A stretch of 18,411 nucleotides of DNA from Desulfobulbaceae bacterium UBA2262 (lineage in GTDB: Bacteria; Desulfobacterota; Desulfobulbia; Desulfobulbales; Desulfurivibrionaceae). The position numbers were made by a program, and so were the translations under genes. Of the stretch, positions 8,051-15,151 are shown piece after piece. The notes under the pieces were generated by a model. It saw nothing but the letters and a program-made list of their open reading frames with translations, did no database searches and was not told the origin of the DNA. Every line of letters starts with the position of its first letter. The stretch's first letter is position 1. Location of the stretch: positions 312 through 18,722 of the forward strand of contig DDXK01000058.1 of assembly GCA_002347185.1 (NCBI GenBank), written 5' to 3'.

Positions 8051-8905
8051 ATGGATGTAGCGCAGGAATATATAAAAGATGTCGAAAAGATCGCGCCCTG
8101 CCCGGAGGTGGCCCTGGATGTCCTTTCCATTGCCCACGAGGCGGACTGTTCCATTGCCAGGCTCGCCGAGAAGATCGAGCAGGATCCGGGCCTCACCGCC
8201 AATATGCTGCAGATGGCCAATTCGGCTTACTTTGGCCACATGAAGAAAATCACCTCGGTCAGGGACATCATCGTCCGCCTTGGTCTGGAGACCGTCAAGA
8301 TCATCGCCATCACCAGCGCCTCGGTCGGCCTGCTGAAATCCCCGCAGGAGGCCTATGCCCTTGGTCGCGGGGAGCTCTGGCGCCATTCTTTCGCCGTGGC
8401 CACCCTGGCCCACATCATCGCCCGCTACGCCAGGGCCAGGGATGTATCCGCCATCTATACCGCGGCCCTGCTCCATGACGTGGGCAAGGTGGTTCTCGAC
8501 CGGCCTCTGCAGCTGGAAAGCTACAATCGAGGCCCGGGCGATCAGGAAACCATGGTCGCCGTGGAGCGGAGGCTGCTCCATACCGATCATGCCGAGGTGG
8601 GCATGGCGCTGCTCGAAAAATGGGGGCTGCCCGAGGCGATCTCGGTGCCGGTGGGCCTGCACCACGAACCCGACCAGCCCCGGGCCAAGCGCCTCGGGGT
8701 CAAGGTGGTGCATCTGGCCAATGAGCTTGTTCATCTCACCGAATACGACACGGAAAAATCCAAGGACTTCTTTTTTGACGTGCTGGCCTACGAGGACAGA
8801 AAAGCGGACTTTCCGGAAGTGCCGAACTTTGAGAGCAACATGCGGCTGATCATCGAAGAGTTCGTCGACAAATACCACGATTCCGTGGCAGTCTTCGAGC
8901 TGTAA
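8051..8905 (+). CDS. HDOD domain protein
   Basis: The 284-residue cytoplasmic protein consists almost entirely of an HDOD domain (about residues 12-215), a helical relative of HD-type phosphohydrolases found in signalling and regulatory proteins. Recognisable parts are IAPCPEVALDVLSIAHE, IEQDPGLTANMLQMANSAYFG, then SVRDIIVRLGLETVK. The stretch AALLHDVGKVVLD (about 138-150) keeps an HD pair (H142, D143), which many HDOD proteins lose. No second effector domain is visible. The start at 8051 was chosen because the domain begins soon after; upstream in-frame residues from 7967 overlap the predicted promoter. No strong ribosome site is seen. lysE-like follows 24 bp later, probably on the same transcript. 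Partner and signal are unknown. Confidence 0.85.
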   Translation: MDVAQEYIKDVEKIAPCPEVALDVLSIAHEADCSIARLAEKIEQDPGLTANMLQMANSAYFGHMKKITSVRDIIVRLGLETVKIIAITSASVGLLKSPQEAYALGRGELWRHSFAVATLAHIIARYARARDVSAIYTAALLHDVGKVVLDRPLQLESYNRGPGDQETMVAVERRLLHTDHAEVGMALLEKWGLPEAISVPVGLHHEPDQPRAKRLGVKVVHLANELVHLTEYDTEKSKDFFFDVLAYEDRKADFPEVPNFESNMRLIIEEFVDKYHDSVAVFEL

Positions 8906-8929
8906 GGCGATGGCGCTTTTGTTGGGGCA

Positions 8930-9544
8930 ATGACTTTTTATCTCACCTCCGGCCTGCTTCTTGGCCTCGCCGCCGGCTTTTCTCCCGGACCACTCCTGGC
9001 CCTGGTCGTCAGCGAGACCCTGCGTCAGGGGCGGGCCGCCGGCATCAGGGTCGCCATGGCTCCCCTGCTCACCGACCTCCCCATTCTGATCCTGGTCCTG
9101 TTCGGCCTTGGCGCCCTGGGCGAGGAAAGCCCCCTGCTCGGGGGGCTTTCCCTGCTGGGCGGGGTGCTGGTTTTTTTTCTGGGACTGGCGGGCATCTCAA
9201 GCCGAGGGGCGGTGCTGCCGGGGCCGCGGGCCGAGGCACACCCCTTGCGCAAAGGCATCCTGGTCAATGCCGTGAGCCCCCACCCCTATCTTTTCTGGAT
9301 GAGCGTGGGCGGTCCCCTGGTCATCCGGGCCTGGGGCGACGGGCCGGGCAACGCCCCGCTTTTCGTGGGCGGTTTCTATCTGCTCCTGGTGGGCAGCAAG
9401 GTGTTTCTCGCCTTCCTCACCGCCAGGCTGAGGAATTTTTTGAGCGGCAGGGCCTATCGCCTCATCCTGCGGCTGCTCGGCCTGCTGCTCTGCCTTTTCG
9501 GGCTGCGCCTCGTCTACGAGGGGCTCCTCTTTTTCAGCCGCTAA
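8930..9544 (+). CDS. LysE/RhtB family translocator
   Basis: A 204-residue inner-membrane protein with about six hydrophobic segments, the size and pattern of LysE/RhtB amino-acid exporters. The N-terminal signature GLAAGFSPGPLLALVVSETL (about 12-31) holds the family's PGP motif. A polar loop with the segment RKGILVNAVSPHPYLFWMSV, close to the usual FxxGxxxNxxNPK region, precedes the third or fourth span. It probably exports a small metabolite or amino acid; the substrate cannot be read from sequence. It follows the HDOD gene by 24 bp with GGGG before the ATG. Its stop overlaps the stop of the converging cheW by four bases (9541-9544), so there is no room for a separate terminator. Confidence 0.88.
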   Translation: MTFYLTSGLLLGLAAGFSPGPLLALVVSETLRQGRAAGIRVAMAPLLTDLPILILVLFGLGALGEESPLLGGLSLLGGVLVFFLGLAGISSRGAVLPGPRAEAHPLRKGILVNAVSPHPYLFWMSVGGPLVIRAWGDGPGNAPLFVGGFYLLLVGSKVFLAFLTARLRNFLSGRAYRLILRLLGLLLCLFGLRLVYEGLLFFSR

Positions 9545-10095
9545 GGGAATTCGGCCGGCATCATGGGCTGGTGGCTCTGCAGCAGGCAGTCGAGGTCAAG
9601 GAGCAGGGTCACGCCTTCGGCGAGCTTGGCCATGCCGAGCAGGCACGGACTGTCGGGGAGGGCGGCGCAGCTGGGTGGATTCTCCACATCCTGGGGCCTG
9701 ATGTTGGCCACCTCGGAGACCGCATCGACAATGATCCCCAACAGGCGGGAGCCGCCGCCTCCGGAGACCTCGACGACGATGATGCAGGTCCGCTCGTCGT
9801 ACTCCATGGCGTCCATGCCGAATTTGCCGCGCAGCTCCATGACCGGGATCACCTTGTCGCGCAGGTTGATCACCCCCTTGTAATGGGGCGGCATGCCGGG
9901 CAGTTCGTGGATGGCCATCAGGCCGATGATTTCCCGGACCGTCAGGATCCCGAGCCCGTATCGTTCCTTGCCCAGAGTGAAAACAAGATACTTGCCCTCC
10001 CGGGAGGGAGGCTGGCTCCCTCTCTCCGGTTCGAGGAGCCGTGCGGTTCCGTCCTCTTCGCCAGGCGGGGATGTGCTGTTCGGATCAAGGTTCAT
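9541..10095 (-). CDS. cheW: CheW-like coupling protein
   Basis: The 184-residue protein has one CheW domain (about residues 33-175), the SH3-like adaptor that links chemoreceptors to the CheA kinase. Typical pieces are KYLVFTLGKERYGLGILTVREII, split as KYLVFTLGKERYG and LGILTVREII, followed by PGMPPHYKGVINLRDKVIPV and LGIIVDAVSEV. The first 32 residues are polar, proline-rich and probably disordered. The ATG at 10095 has GAGGAGG at good spacing; a start at 10143 would add residues of no family similarity. No cheA or mcp is in the window, so this is an unlinked coupling protein and its signalling array is unknown. It converges with the LysE gene and shares the last four bases with it. Confidence 0.92.
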   Translation of the reverse strand: MNLDPNSTSPPGEEDGTARLLEPERGSQPPSREGKYLVFTLGKERYGLGILTVREIIGLMAIHELPGMPPHYKGVINLRDKVIPVMELRGKFGMDAMEYDERTCIIVVEVSGGGGSRLLGIIVDAVSEVANIRPQDVENPPSCAALPDSPCLLGMAKLAEGVTLLLDLDCLLQSHQPMMPAEFP

Positions 10096-10115
10096 GGGGC
10101 GCCTCCTCTCTTGAC

Positions 10116-10143
10116 TATATAATGAAGGGCACGCTGGCGACAA
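10116..10143 (-). promoter_or_regulatory. Possible promoter for cheW
   Basis: On the minus strand TTGTCG (10143-10138) and TATATA (10121-10116) are 16 bp apart in the gap before cheW. The boxes each have about two mismatches, so confidence is low; a read-through transcript from the response-regulator gene is also possible. Confidence 0.28.
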
Positions 10144-10216
10144 GCGAAAGGAGCCGCAGAAGAGGCGGGGGGGACCGAAGCGGAGCCGCGGCAGGATGGG
10201 CGCGGCCCTGAGAAGA

Positions 10217-10249
10217 GTGCAGGCGGCCTTCTGCCTAGCCCGCCTGCAC
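10217..10249 (-). terminator. Hairpin overlapping the response-regulator stop codon, possible terminator
   Basis: A perfect 10-bp inverted repeat (GTGCAGGCGG at 10217-10226 with CCGCCTGCAC at 10240-10249, 13-base loop) contains the last codons and TAG of the response-regulator gene. On the minus strand it is followed only by TCTTCTC, a poor U-tract, so termination is uncertain. Confidence 0.4.
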
Positions 10250-10912
10250 CAGACCGGTGCGGATGGCGAATTTGACCAGCTCCGCAGTGGAATGCATGTT
10301 GAGTTTGTTCATGATCCGTTCCCGGTGGCGGGAGATGGTCTTGGGGCTCAGGTTGAGGATTTCGCCGATCCTGGGAGTGGTGTTGCCCTCGGCCACCAGC
10401 TCGAGGACTTCGCGCTCCCGCAGGGTCAGGGCATCCAGCCCGTTTGTTTCCGGATCGCCGGAGTGGGTCCGGAGCTGCTTGGCCAGCACGGTGTAGTCCT
10501 CCAGGAGCCAGCGGGCCAGGGCGGGCTGGAGGTAGACATGGCCCGCCGCCACCGAGCGGATGGCGGCGATCAGCTCGTCGGCCGCCGCTTCCTTGGTGAT
10601 ATAGCCCTTGGCGCCGGCCTGGAGCATCTGGAAAAAGTAATGCTTGTCCTCATGGACGGTGAGGGCGACCACGGCCGAGGCGGGGTTGGCCGCCGAGATC
10701 TTTCTGGTGGCCTCAAAGCCATCCATCAGGGGCATGCTGATATCCATGACCACCACGGCCGGGTTCAAATTGGCAACCCTCTCCAGCGCCTCGACCCCGT
10801 TACCGGCTTCGCCGACCACCTGAAAGTCGGGTTGGGTTTCGAGGAGGGACTTCAGACCTGTTCTGACCATCTCGTGGTCGTCGACCAGCATGATTCTAAT
10901 CTTCTCAGCCAT
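10235..10912 (-). CDS. NarL/FixJ (LuxR-type) response regulator
   Basis: A 225-residue two-component response regulator. The receiver domain (about 5-120) has the acidic pair D11-D12, the phosphorylated aspartate D57 in VVVMDISMP, T85 and K107 (YITKEA), all conserved. The LuxR-type helix-turn-helix (about 155-220) reads LTLREREVLELVAEG, then LNLSPKTISRHRERIMNKL, so the protein should bind DNA when phosphorylated. The ATG at 10912 has GGAG upstream and places the receiver at the N terminus; the start at 10981 would add a basic stretch unrelated to receivers. No sensor kinase is adjacent, so it is an orphan regulator here. It is divergent from mntP and could act on that 205-bp gap, but nothing shows this directly. 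Confidence 0.93.
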   Translation of the reverse strand: MAEKIRIMLVDDHEMVRTGLKSLLETQPDFQVVGEAGNGVEALERVANLNPAVVVMDISMPLMDGFEATRKISAANPASAVVALTVHEDKHYFFQMLQAGAKGYITKEAAADELIAAIRSVAAGHVYLQPALARWLLEDYTVLAKQLRTHSGDPETNGLDALTLREREVLELVAEGNTTPRIGEILNLSPKTISRHRERIMNKLNMHSTAELVKFAIRTGLVQAG

Positions 10913-11117
10913 GGCTCTCCGTTTTCTCCTCGCCAGGTCCGGTGCCTTTCCCGGCCACCGCGCCATGCGTCCCTTGTTCAAGTTTCTGACAGGCAGTATA
11001 CCCAGATCCGGAGGGGTTTTCCCGTGATTTTTCTTGTCAGGGCCACGAAAACATGCTCAAGTGGCGAAAAAACAGCAGGCCGCTCTTCCGGCGCCAACCC
11101 TTTCCCTCCGCGTTCGC

Positions 11118-11687
11118 ATGGATTTTTCCACGATTTTCTTCATCGCCCTGGCCCTGGCCGTGGATGCCTTTGCCGTGGCGCTTGCCGCCGGAGTCAGCCT
11201 CTGCCGGGTGAGCTCCCGTCAGATCTTCCGGCTGGCCTGGCACTTCGGCTTTTTTCAGGCCGGCATGAATGTGCTCGGCTGGTTTGGGGGGCTGACGGTG
11301 CGAGCCCTCATCGAAAGCGTCGATCACTGGATCGCCTTCGGCCTCCTCGCCTTTGTCGGCGCCAAGATGATCATCGAGGCGCTCCGGGAGGAGAAGGAGG
11401 AGGGGGAAGGCCTTGATCCGACCCGCGGCCGCATGCTCGTCACCCTCTCCGTGGCCACCAGCATCGACTCCCTGGCCGTGGGCCTGAGTTTTGCCGTCCT
11501 GCAGATCACGGTCTGGCTTCCGGCCCTGGTCATCGGCGTTGTCGCTTTCCTGCTCACCGCCGCGGGCCTCCGACTGGGTTGCCTGCTCGGGGCGGCTTCC
11601 CGTCTCGGCGCCCGGGCGGAAATCGCCGGCGGTCTGGTCCTGCTGGCCATCGGGCTGAAAATCCTGCACGAGCACGGGGCTTTCTGA
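11118..11687 (+). CDS. mntP: MntP-family manganese efflux pump
   Basis: The 189-residue inner-membrane protein matches MntP (formerly YebN), which exports Mn2+. It has six hydrophobic segments in two related halves. Each half carries an Asp-containing motif: ALAVDAFAVALAAGVS near the start and SVATSIDSLAVGLSFA in the second half. The segment FGFFQAGMNVLGWFGG is also typical. I chose the ATG at 11118, which gives the family's usual length; the in-frame ATG at 11034 adds a polar leader. No clear ribosome site or manganese (yybP-ykoY-like) riboswitch is seen upstream. The last 70 bp of coding sequence are repeated exactly at 17432-17501, so the present 3' end was probably supplied by the inserted island and the protein restored to full length. 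Confidence 0.92.
   Translation: MDFSTIFFIALALAVDAFAVALAAGVSLCRVSSRQIFRLAWHFGFFQAGMNVLGWFGGLTVRALIESVDHWIAFGLLAFVGAKMIIEALREEKEEGEGLDPTRGRMLVTLSVATSIDSLAVGLSFAVLQITVWLPALVIGVVAFLLTAAGLRLGCLLGAASRLGARAEIAGGLVLLAIGLKILHEHGAF
11614..11683 (+). repeat. Left direct repeat (candidate attL) inside the mntP 3' end
   Basis: These 70 bases match 17432-17501 without a mismatch. They begin GGGCGGAAAT and end ACGGGGCTTT and code for the C-terminal residues of MntP up to four bases before its stop codon is complete. Divergence begins at once on both sides. The position within a conserved gene 3' end is typical of integration sites, although tRNA genes are the commoner target. Confidence 0.88.
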
Positions 11688-11779
11688 CCGCAATCATCGC
11701 TGCGGAACACCTCCGGCCGAATCGTGTTATGGTTGTCTATTACCTAGAGAATATTGTGTTTTTCCAGTAAATAGATTAT

Positions 11780-11789
11780 TGAAATTTCA
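11780..11789. repeat. 10-bp palindrome TGAAATTTCA at the dndC start
   Basis: A perfect palindrome ends on the first base of the dndC ATG, where a ribosome-binding site would be expected; none is visible. It lies in the AT-rich leader (11688-11788), where I see no convincing promoter. It could be an operator or chance. Confidence 0.3.
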
Positions 11790-13084
11790 TGATTAAAGAT
11801 ATTCTTGATAGCCTGCAACGACTATACTCCATGGATGCACGCCCATGGGTGGTAGGCTATAGTGGCGGCAAAGACAGCTCTATGATCGTGTCGCTGGTCT
11901 ATGAGGCCGTCAGGGCGTTACCGCCACAAAAGCGCACCAAGGAAATTTGCGTGGTCTGCACCGACACGCGCGTTGAAATTCCGGCCGTGGTCAGCCGCGT
12001 TCAGGATGAGCTGGATCACATGAACGCCTGCTCAAAAAAGCACGGCCTGAACATCACCGCATACTTGCTGAAGCCGCCGACGCATCAATCCTTCTGGGTT
12101 AATATTCTTGGTCGAGGCTACCCGCCACCCAACCGCAGCTTCCGATGGTGCACCCAGCGCCTCAAGATTGACCCGGTTAGTGAATTCATCCGAGGCAAAC
12201 TTGGCCATTGGGGCGAAGCAATTATTGTCTTGGGTGCCCGTCGCAGCGAAAGCGGGTCACGAGCCCAGGCTCTGAATTCCCGGGCCAAGAACGAATTCGG
12301 CCTGCGGCGCCATGACGATTTGCCGCGCTGCTGGATTTCCACGCCTATCGAAAATCTGTCTACCTTTGAGGTATGGGAGTATCTCACGGAGCATTCCTGC
12401 CCATGGGGTGGGGACAACCAAGCTCTGTTGCAGCTCTATAAGAATGCCTCGGGGGGGGAGTGCCCGCTGGTTGTGGATCAGTCCACTCCATCCTGCGGTA
12501 ATAGTCGATTCGGGTGCTGGACCTGTACCGTGGTGGAGCGAGACAAAGCGAGCGAAGGGCTTTTAGCCACAGGGGACCAACGCATGGAAGCGTTGCTTCA
12601 TTTCCGGGACATCCTCATGCAGTATCGCGACCCTGAGAATGGTTTCCGAGACATGGTCAGGAAAAACGGACAGGACGGGCCAGGTCCATTGAAGATAGAG
12701 GCTCGGAAGGAGCTCCTATCGAAGTTGTTGGCTTTGCAAGAGGAATCTGGTCTACCCGTCATCAGCGAAGAGGAACTCCACTGGATTCAAACTTACTGGA
12801 ACAGTGCGCGTAACCCCGATGACGGTACTGGAGTCGCGAACATCATCTTCCAACAGAAGGGAGACACCATGCCGGACAGCCGAGATGAAGCGGAGTTGAA
12901 GGCCATCGAGCAACGGGTAACCAACGAAAAGGGAATCTCTCTTGAAACATTGCGGCGCCTGATAGCCAAGGTCGAGGAATACAGCGAGAGCCACCGCGCA
13001 GTCGGCTTGCCCGATGAGCTACTACAGATTTTGCAAGACGACTTGAGAGAGCGCCAAACAGAAAATGGTGAAACGCATGCCTGA
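11789..13084 (+). CDS. dndC: DndC, DNA phosphorothioation sulfurtransferase
   Basis: DndC is a PAPS-reductase-like ATP pyrophosphatase that, with DndD and DndE, replaces a non-bridging oxygen of the DNA backbone with sulfur. The PP-loop SGGKDSS lies at residues 25-31 within PWVVGYSGGKDSS. Further family features are VVCTDTRVEIP, NRSFRWCTQRLKIDP, LGARRSESGSRA and the cysteine-rich segment SCGNSRFGCWTC (C236, C243, C246), which with another cysteine (C121 or C225) could hold the known iron-sulfur cluster. At 431 residues it is somewhat shorter than the roughly 500 I recall for characterised members. The start is fixed by the conserved N-terminal region, although no Shine-Dalgarno sequence is visible. 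The end overlaps dndD. First gene of the island operon. Confidence 0.95.
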   Translation: MIKDILDSLQRLYSMDARPWVVGYSGGKDSSMIVSLVYEAVRALPPQKRTKEICVVCTDTRVEIPAVVSRVQDELDHMNACSKKHGLNITAYLLKPPTHQSFWVNILGRGYPPPNRSFRWCTQRLKIDPVSEFIRGKLGHWGEAIIVLGARRSESGSRAQALNSRAKNEFGLRRHDDLPRCWISTPIENLSTFEVWEYLTEHSCPWGGDNQALLQLYKNASGGECPLVVDQSTPSCGNSRFGCWTCTVVERDKASEGLLATGDQRMEALLHFRDILMQYRDPENGFRDMVRKNGQDGPGPLKIEARKELLSKLLALQEESGLPVISEEELHWIQTYWNSARNPDDGTGVANIIFQQKGDTMPDSRDEAELKAIEQRVTNEKGISLETLRRLIAKVEEYSESHRAVGLPDELLQILQDDLRERQTENGETHA

Positions 13085-15140
13085 GGTATACATCGACTCG
13101 CTCACTATCCACAATTTTGGGCCGTACTATGGTGAGCACACCTTCGACTTCGGAGCCGAAGGGCATCGTCGCGCTACACTGATTGGCGGGAAGAACGGGG
13201 CGGGTAAAACCCACCTGCTCCGAGCGTTATATTTGGCCACTGTTGGCGAAAGCGGCGCCATTGATCTGAAAAAGGTCGAATCCGGGTCGGATGCTACCCG
13301 TTTCGAATTGGCAGAGGCGCTCAACCGGCGTGCTAAGGCTGAAGGGCAGGATAGCGGCTCGATGACGATCAAATTGAGCCAGCGCGATGCCACCGGGAGC
13401 ATCGGTCGCACGCTGACCCTCGTTCATAATATCAGGTGGAGGCCCAACTCACCTCCAAAATTTGATTCAAAAGCCATCGTGTCGGGGGATTCTCAATGGA
13501 TTGAGGACGAAGACAAGGTTCAAAAATTGCGAGACGCTTTTCTTCCGCGCCATCTGACTCGGTTTTTTTTCTTCGACGCCGAACGCAGCCAAAGCATCCG
13601 GTTGAGTGAACGGGAAATCACCGAGGGCATCAGTCGGGTTCTTGGGCTTTACTCCTATTCTGAACTAGAAGAGGATCTGCGGCAACTGACGGCCAATAAG
13701 ATCCCGAAGATTTACGGATCGGGTTCCGACACCGAGCGCCGTCTCAATGACATCACGGCAGACATCCTCCGATACAAATCTGATCTGAAAACCCTTGCAC
13801 AGGATGAATCCGACCAGAGCCAAGAACTTCGGGATGTTACGTTGGAGCTCGATGAGGTCGAGGACCAACTCAAGACTATTGGAGCCATTGACCCAGAAGA
13901 ATTGGCCAAAACGACCCGGAAGCGAGAGGACATCAAGTCCATCAAGAATAAACTGGAAGCTAATTTCGGGGCCGCATGGGAATCCACGCTGCCGCTATCG
14001 CTATTGGGTGAATTCCGGGCAGAACTGCACGATTACTTAATGCGAGAAGAACGTCGGCGCGAATTCGAAAACCGCAAGGCCAGCGTCGAGCCGAAGATAC
14101 CCCAGGTGAAGCGTGCTGTTTTCGAAAACGTTCCATCCAGTATGGTCCTGGACGAGCAGCAACGTATGTTCTATGAGCATCAGATTGAACAGGCCCTCCA
14201 AGGCCTGTTCAATCCACCGCCGGAAGGCATGTCTGAAAAGATTTTCGTGGTTCCGGAACGGAATGAATTGAGCATCCGGATTCGGACTAAGCTCCGTACC
14301 CAGCCAGCGGCCATCCAGGAGTTGGCCAGTCGCTGCCTCGATCTGGAACGTAAGTCCTCTGAGCTCCGAGAGCTTGACCAGATGCTAAAAACGCTCACCT
14401 CGGACAGTGCTGCCATCGCGCTGGGCAATGACCTCCGCGAAAAACGAGGGTCGCTCCTCAAGCACAAGGAACAAATCGAGATGAAACTCTCCTCCATTGA
14501 GGCCGAGCGGGTTCAAATTGACCGAAAACTTCAAGAGCTACGCAAGGAGGAAACCATTCTGGCCGAGCAGGTACAGAAGATTCAAAAGGGCCGAGACCTC
14601 AACAGCCTGGCCCACCGTTATCGCGAAGCCGTCAGCCTTATCAAGTCAAGCGCCGCCGTATCGCTCCGGGAAAAGATTGCGGACATCGTCGGCGGACTCT
14701 GGCTCGATATCACTGACCGTGGACTGGAGTACGTCGGCATGGAGTTTGACCAGCACTGGAACTGCTTCCTTAAAAAATCAGACGGAAGCAAGGGTTCTTG
14801 GGAGACGGCCAACACATCCGCTGGCCAACGCCAAGTTCGGATTCTGGCCTTTACCGAAGCCCTTCGTCGTTTGGGGCGTTTCGTGACGCCATTGGTGGTC
14901 GATACGCCGCTCGGTCGCCTGGACAAGGAAGTGCGTGAAAATGTTTTGGAGCGACTGTACCTATCGGGTCATCAGAGCATCATTCTGACCACCAATGCTG
15001 AAATTGACCCGAAGAGTGACCTTTTCGACCGAATTGCCCCGCACCTGTGCAGGATCTACACCCTGAATCCGGAAGGAAACCCTGAAGCGAACACCTATCA
15101 GGTTCGGGTTACCAACGATTACTTCAAGCGTGTGCTGTAA
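13077..15140 (+). CDS. dndD: DndD, SMC/Rad50-like ATPase of DNA phosphorothioation
   Basis: DndD is an ATPase required for phosphorothioate modification, thought to act on DNA structure or nicking. The 687-residue product has an N-terminal half-ATPase (IDSLTIHNFGPYYGEHTF, Walker A GKNGAGKT at 38-45), two long charged coiled-coil regions (about 205-280 and 410-520) and a C-terminal half with the signature TSAGQRQ (about 579-585) and Walker B PLVVDTPLGRLD (about 604). There is no CxxC zinc hook as in Rad50. I prefer the ATG at 13077, with GGTGA upstream and an 8-bp overlap with dndC; an ATG at 13065 (20-bp overlap) is the alternative. The overlap suggests coupled translation with dndC. Confidence 0.94.
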   Translation: MPEVYIDSLTIHNFGPYYGEHTFDFGAEGHRRATLIGGKNGAGKTHLLRALYLATVGESGAIDLKKVESGSDATRFELAEALNRRAKAEGQDSGSMTIKLSQRDATGSIGRTLTLVHNIRWRPNSPPKFDSKAIVSGDSQWIEDEDKVQKLRDAFLPRHLTRFFFFDAERSQSIRLSEREITEGISRVLGLYSYSELEEDLRQLTANKIPKIYGSGSDTERRLNDITADILRYKSDLKTLAQDESDQSQELRDVTLELDEVEDQLKTIGAIDPEELAKTTRKREDIKSIKNKLEANFGAAWESTLPLSLLGEFRAELHDYLMREERRREFENRKASVEPKIPQVKRAVFENVPSSMVLDEQQRMFYEHQIEQALQGLFNPPPEGMSEKIFVVPERNELSIRIRTKLRTQPAAIQELASRCLDLERKSSELRELDQMLKTLTSDSAAIALGNDLREKRGSLLKHKEQIEMKLSSIEAERVQIDRKLQELRKEETILAEQVQKIQKGRDLNSLAHRYREAVSLIKSSAAVSLREKIADIVGGLWLDITDRGLEYVGMEFDQHWNCFLKKSDGSKGSWETANTSAGQRQVRILAFTEALRRLGRFVTPLVVDTPLGRLDKEVRENVLERLYLSGHQSIILTTNAEIDPKSDLFDRIAPHLCRIYTLNPEGNPEANTYQVRVTNDYFKRVL

Positions 15141-15151
15141 AGGTAAGAATC

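Noticed and set aside
7757..8878. Minus-strand frame of 373 codons
   Set aside because: It is antisense to the HDOD gene and overlaps the divergent promoter region; the HDOD protein is clearly the real product.
10913..11117. Manganese (yybP-ykoY) riboswitch or clear promoter before mntP
   Set aside because: I could not find the conserved riboswitch core. Partial boxes such as TTGTTC with TATACC at 17 bp are too weak to call.
11688..11705. Terminator after the left mntP copy
   Set aside because: CCGCA and TGCGG can pair around 8 bases, but the stem is short and no T-run follows, so transcripts from mntP may run into dndC.
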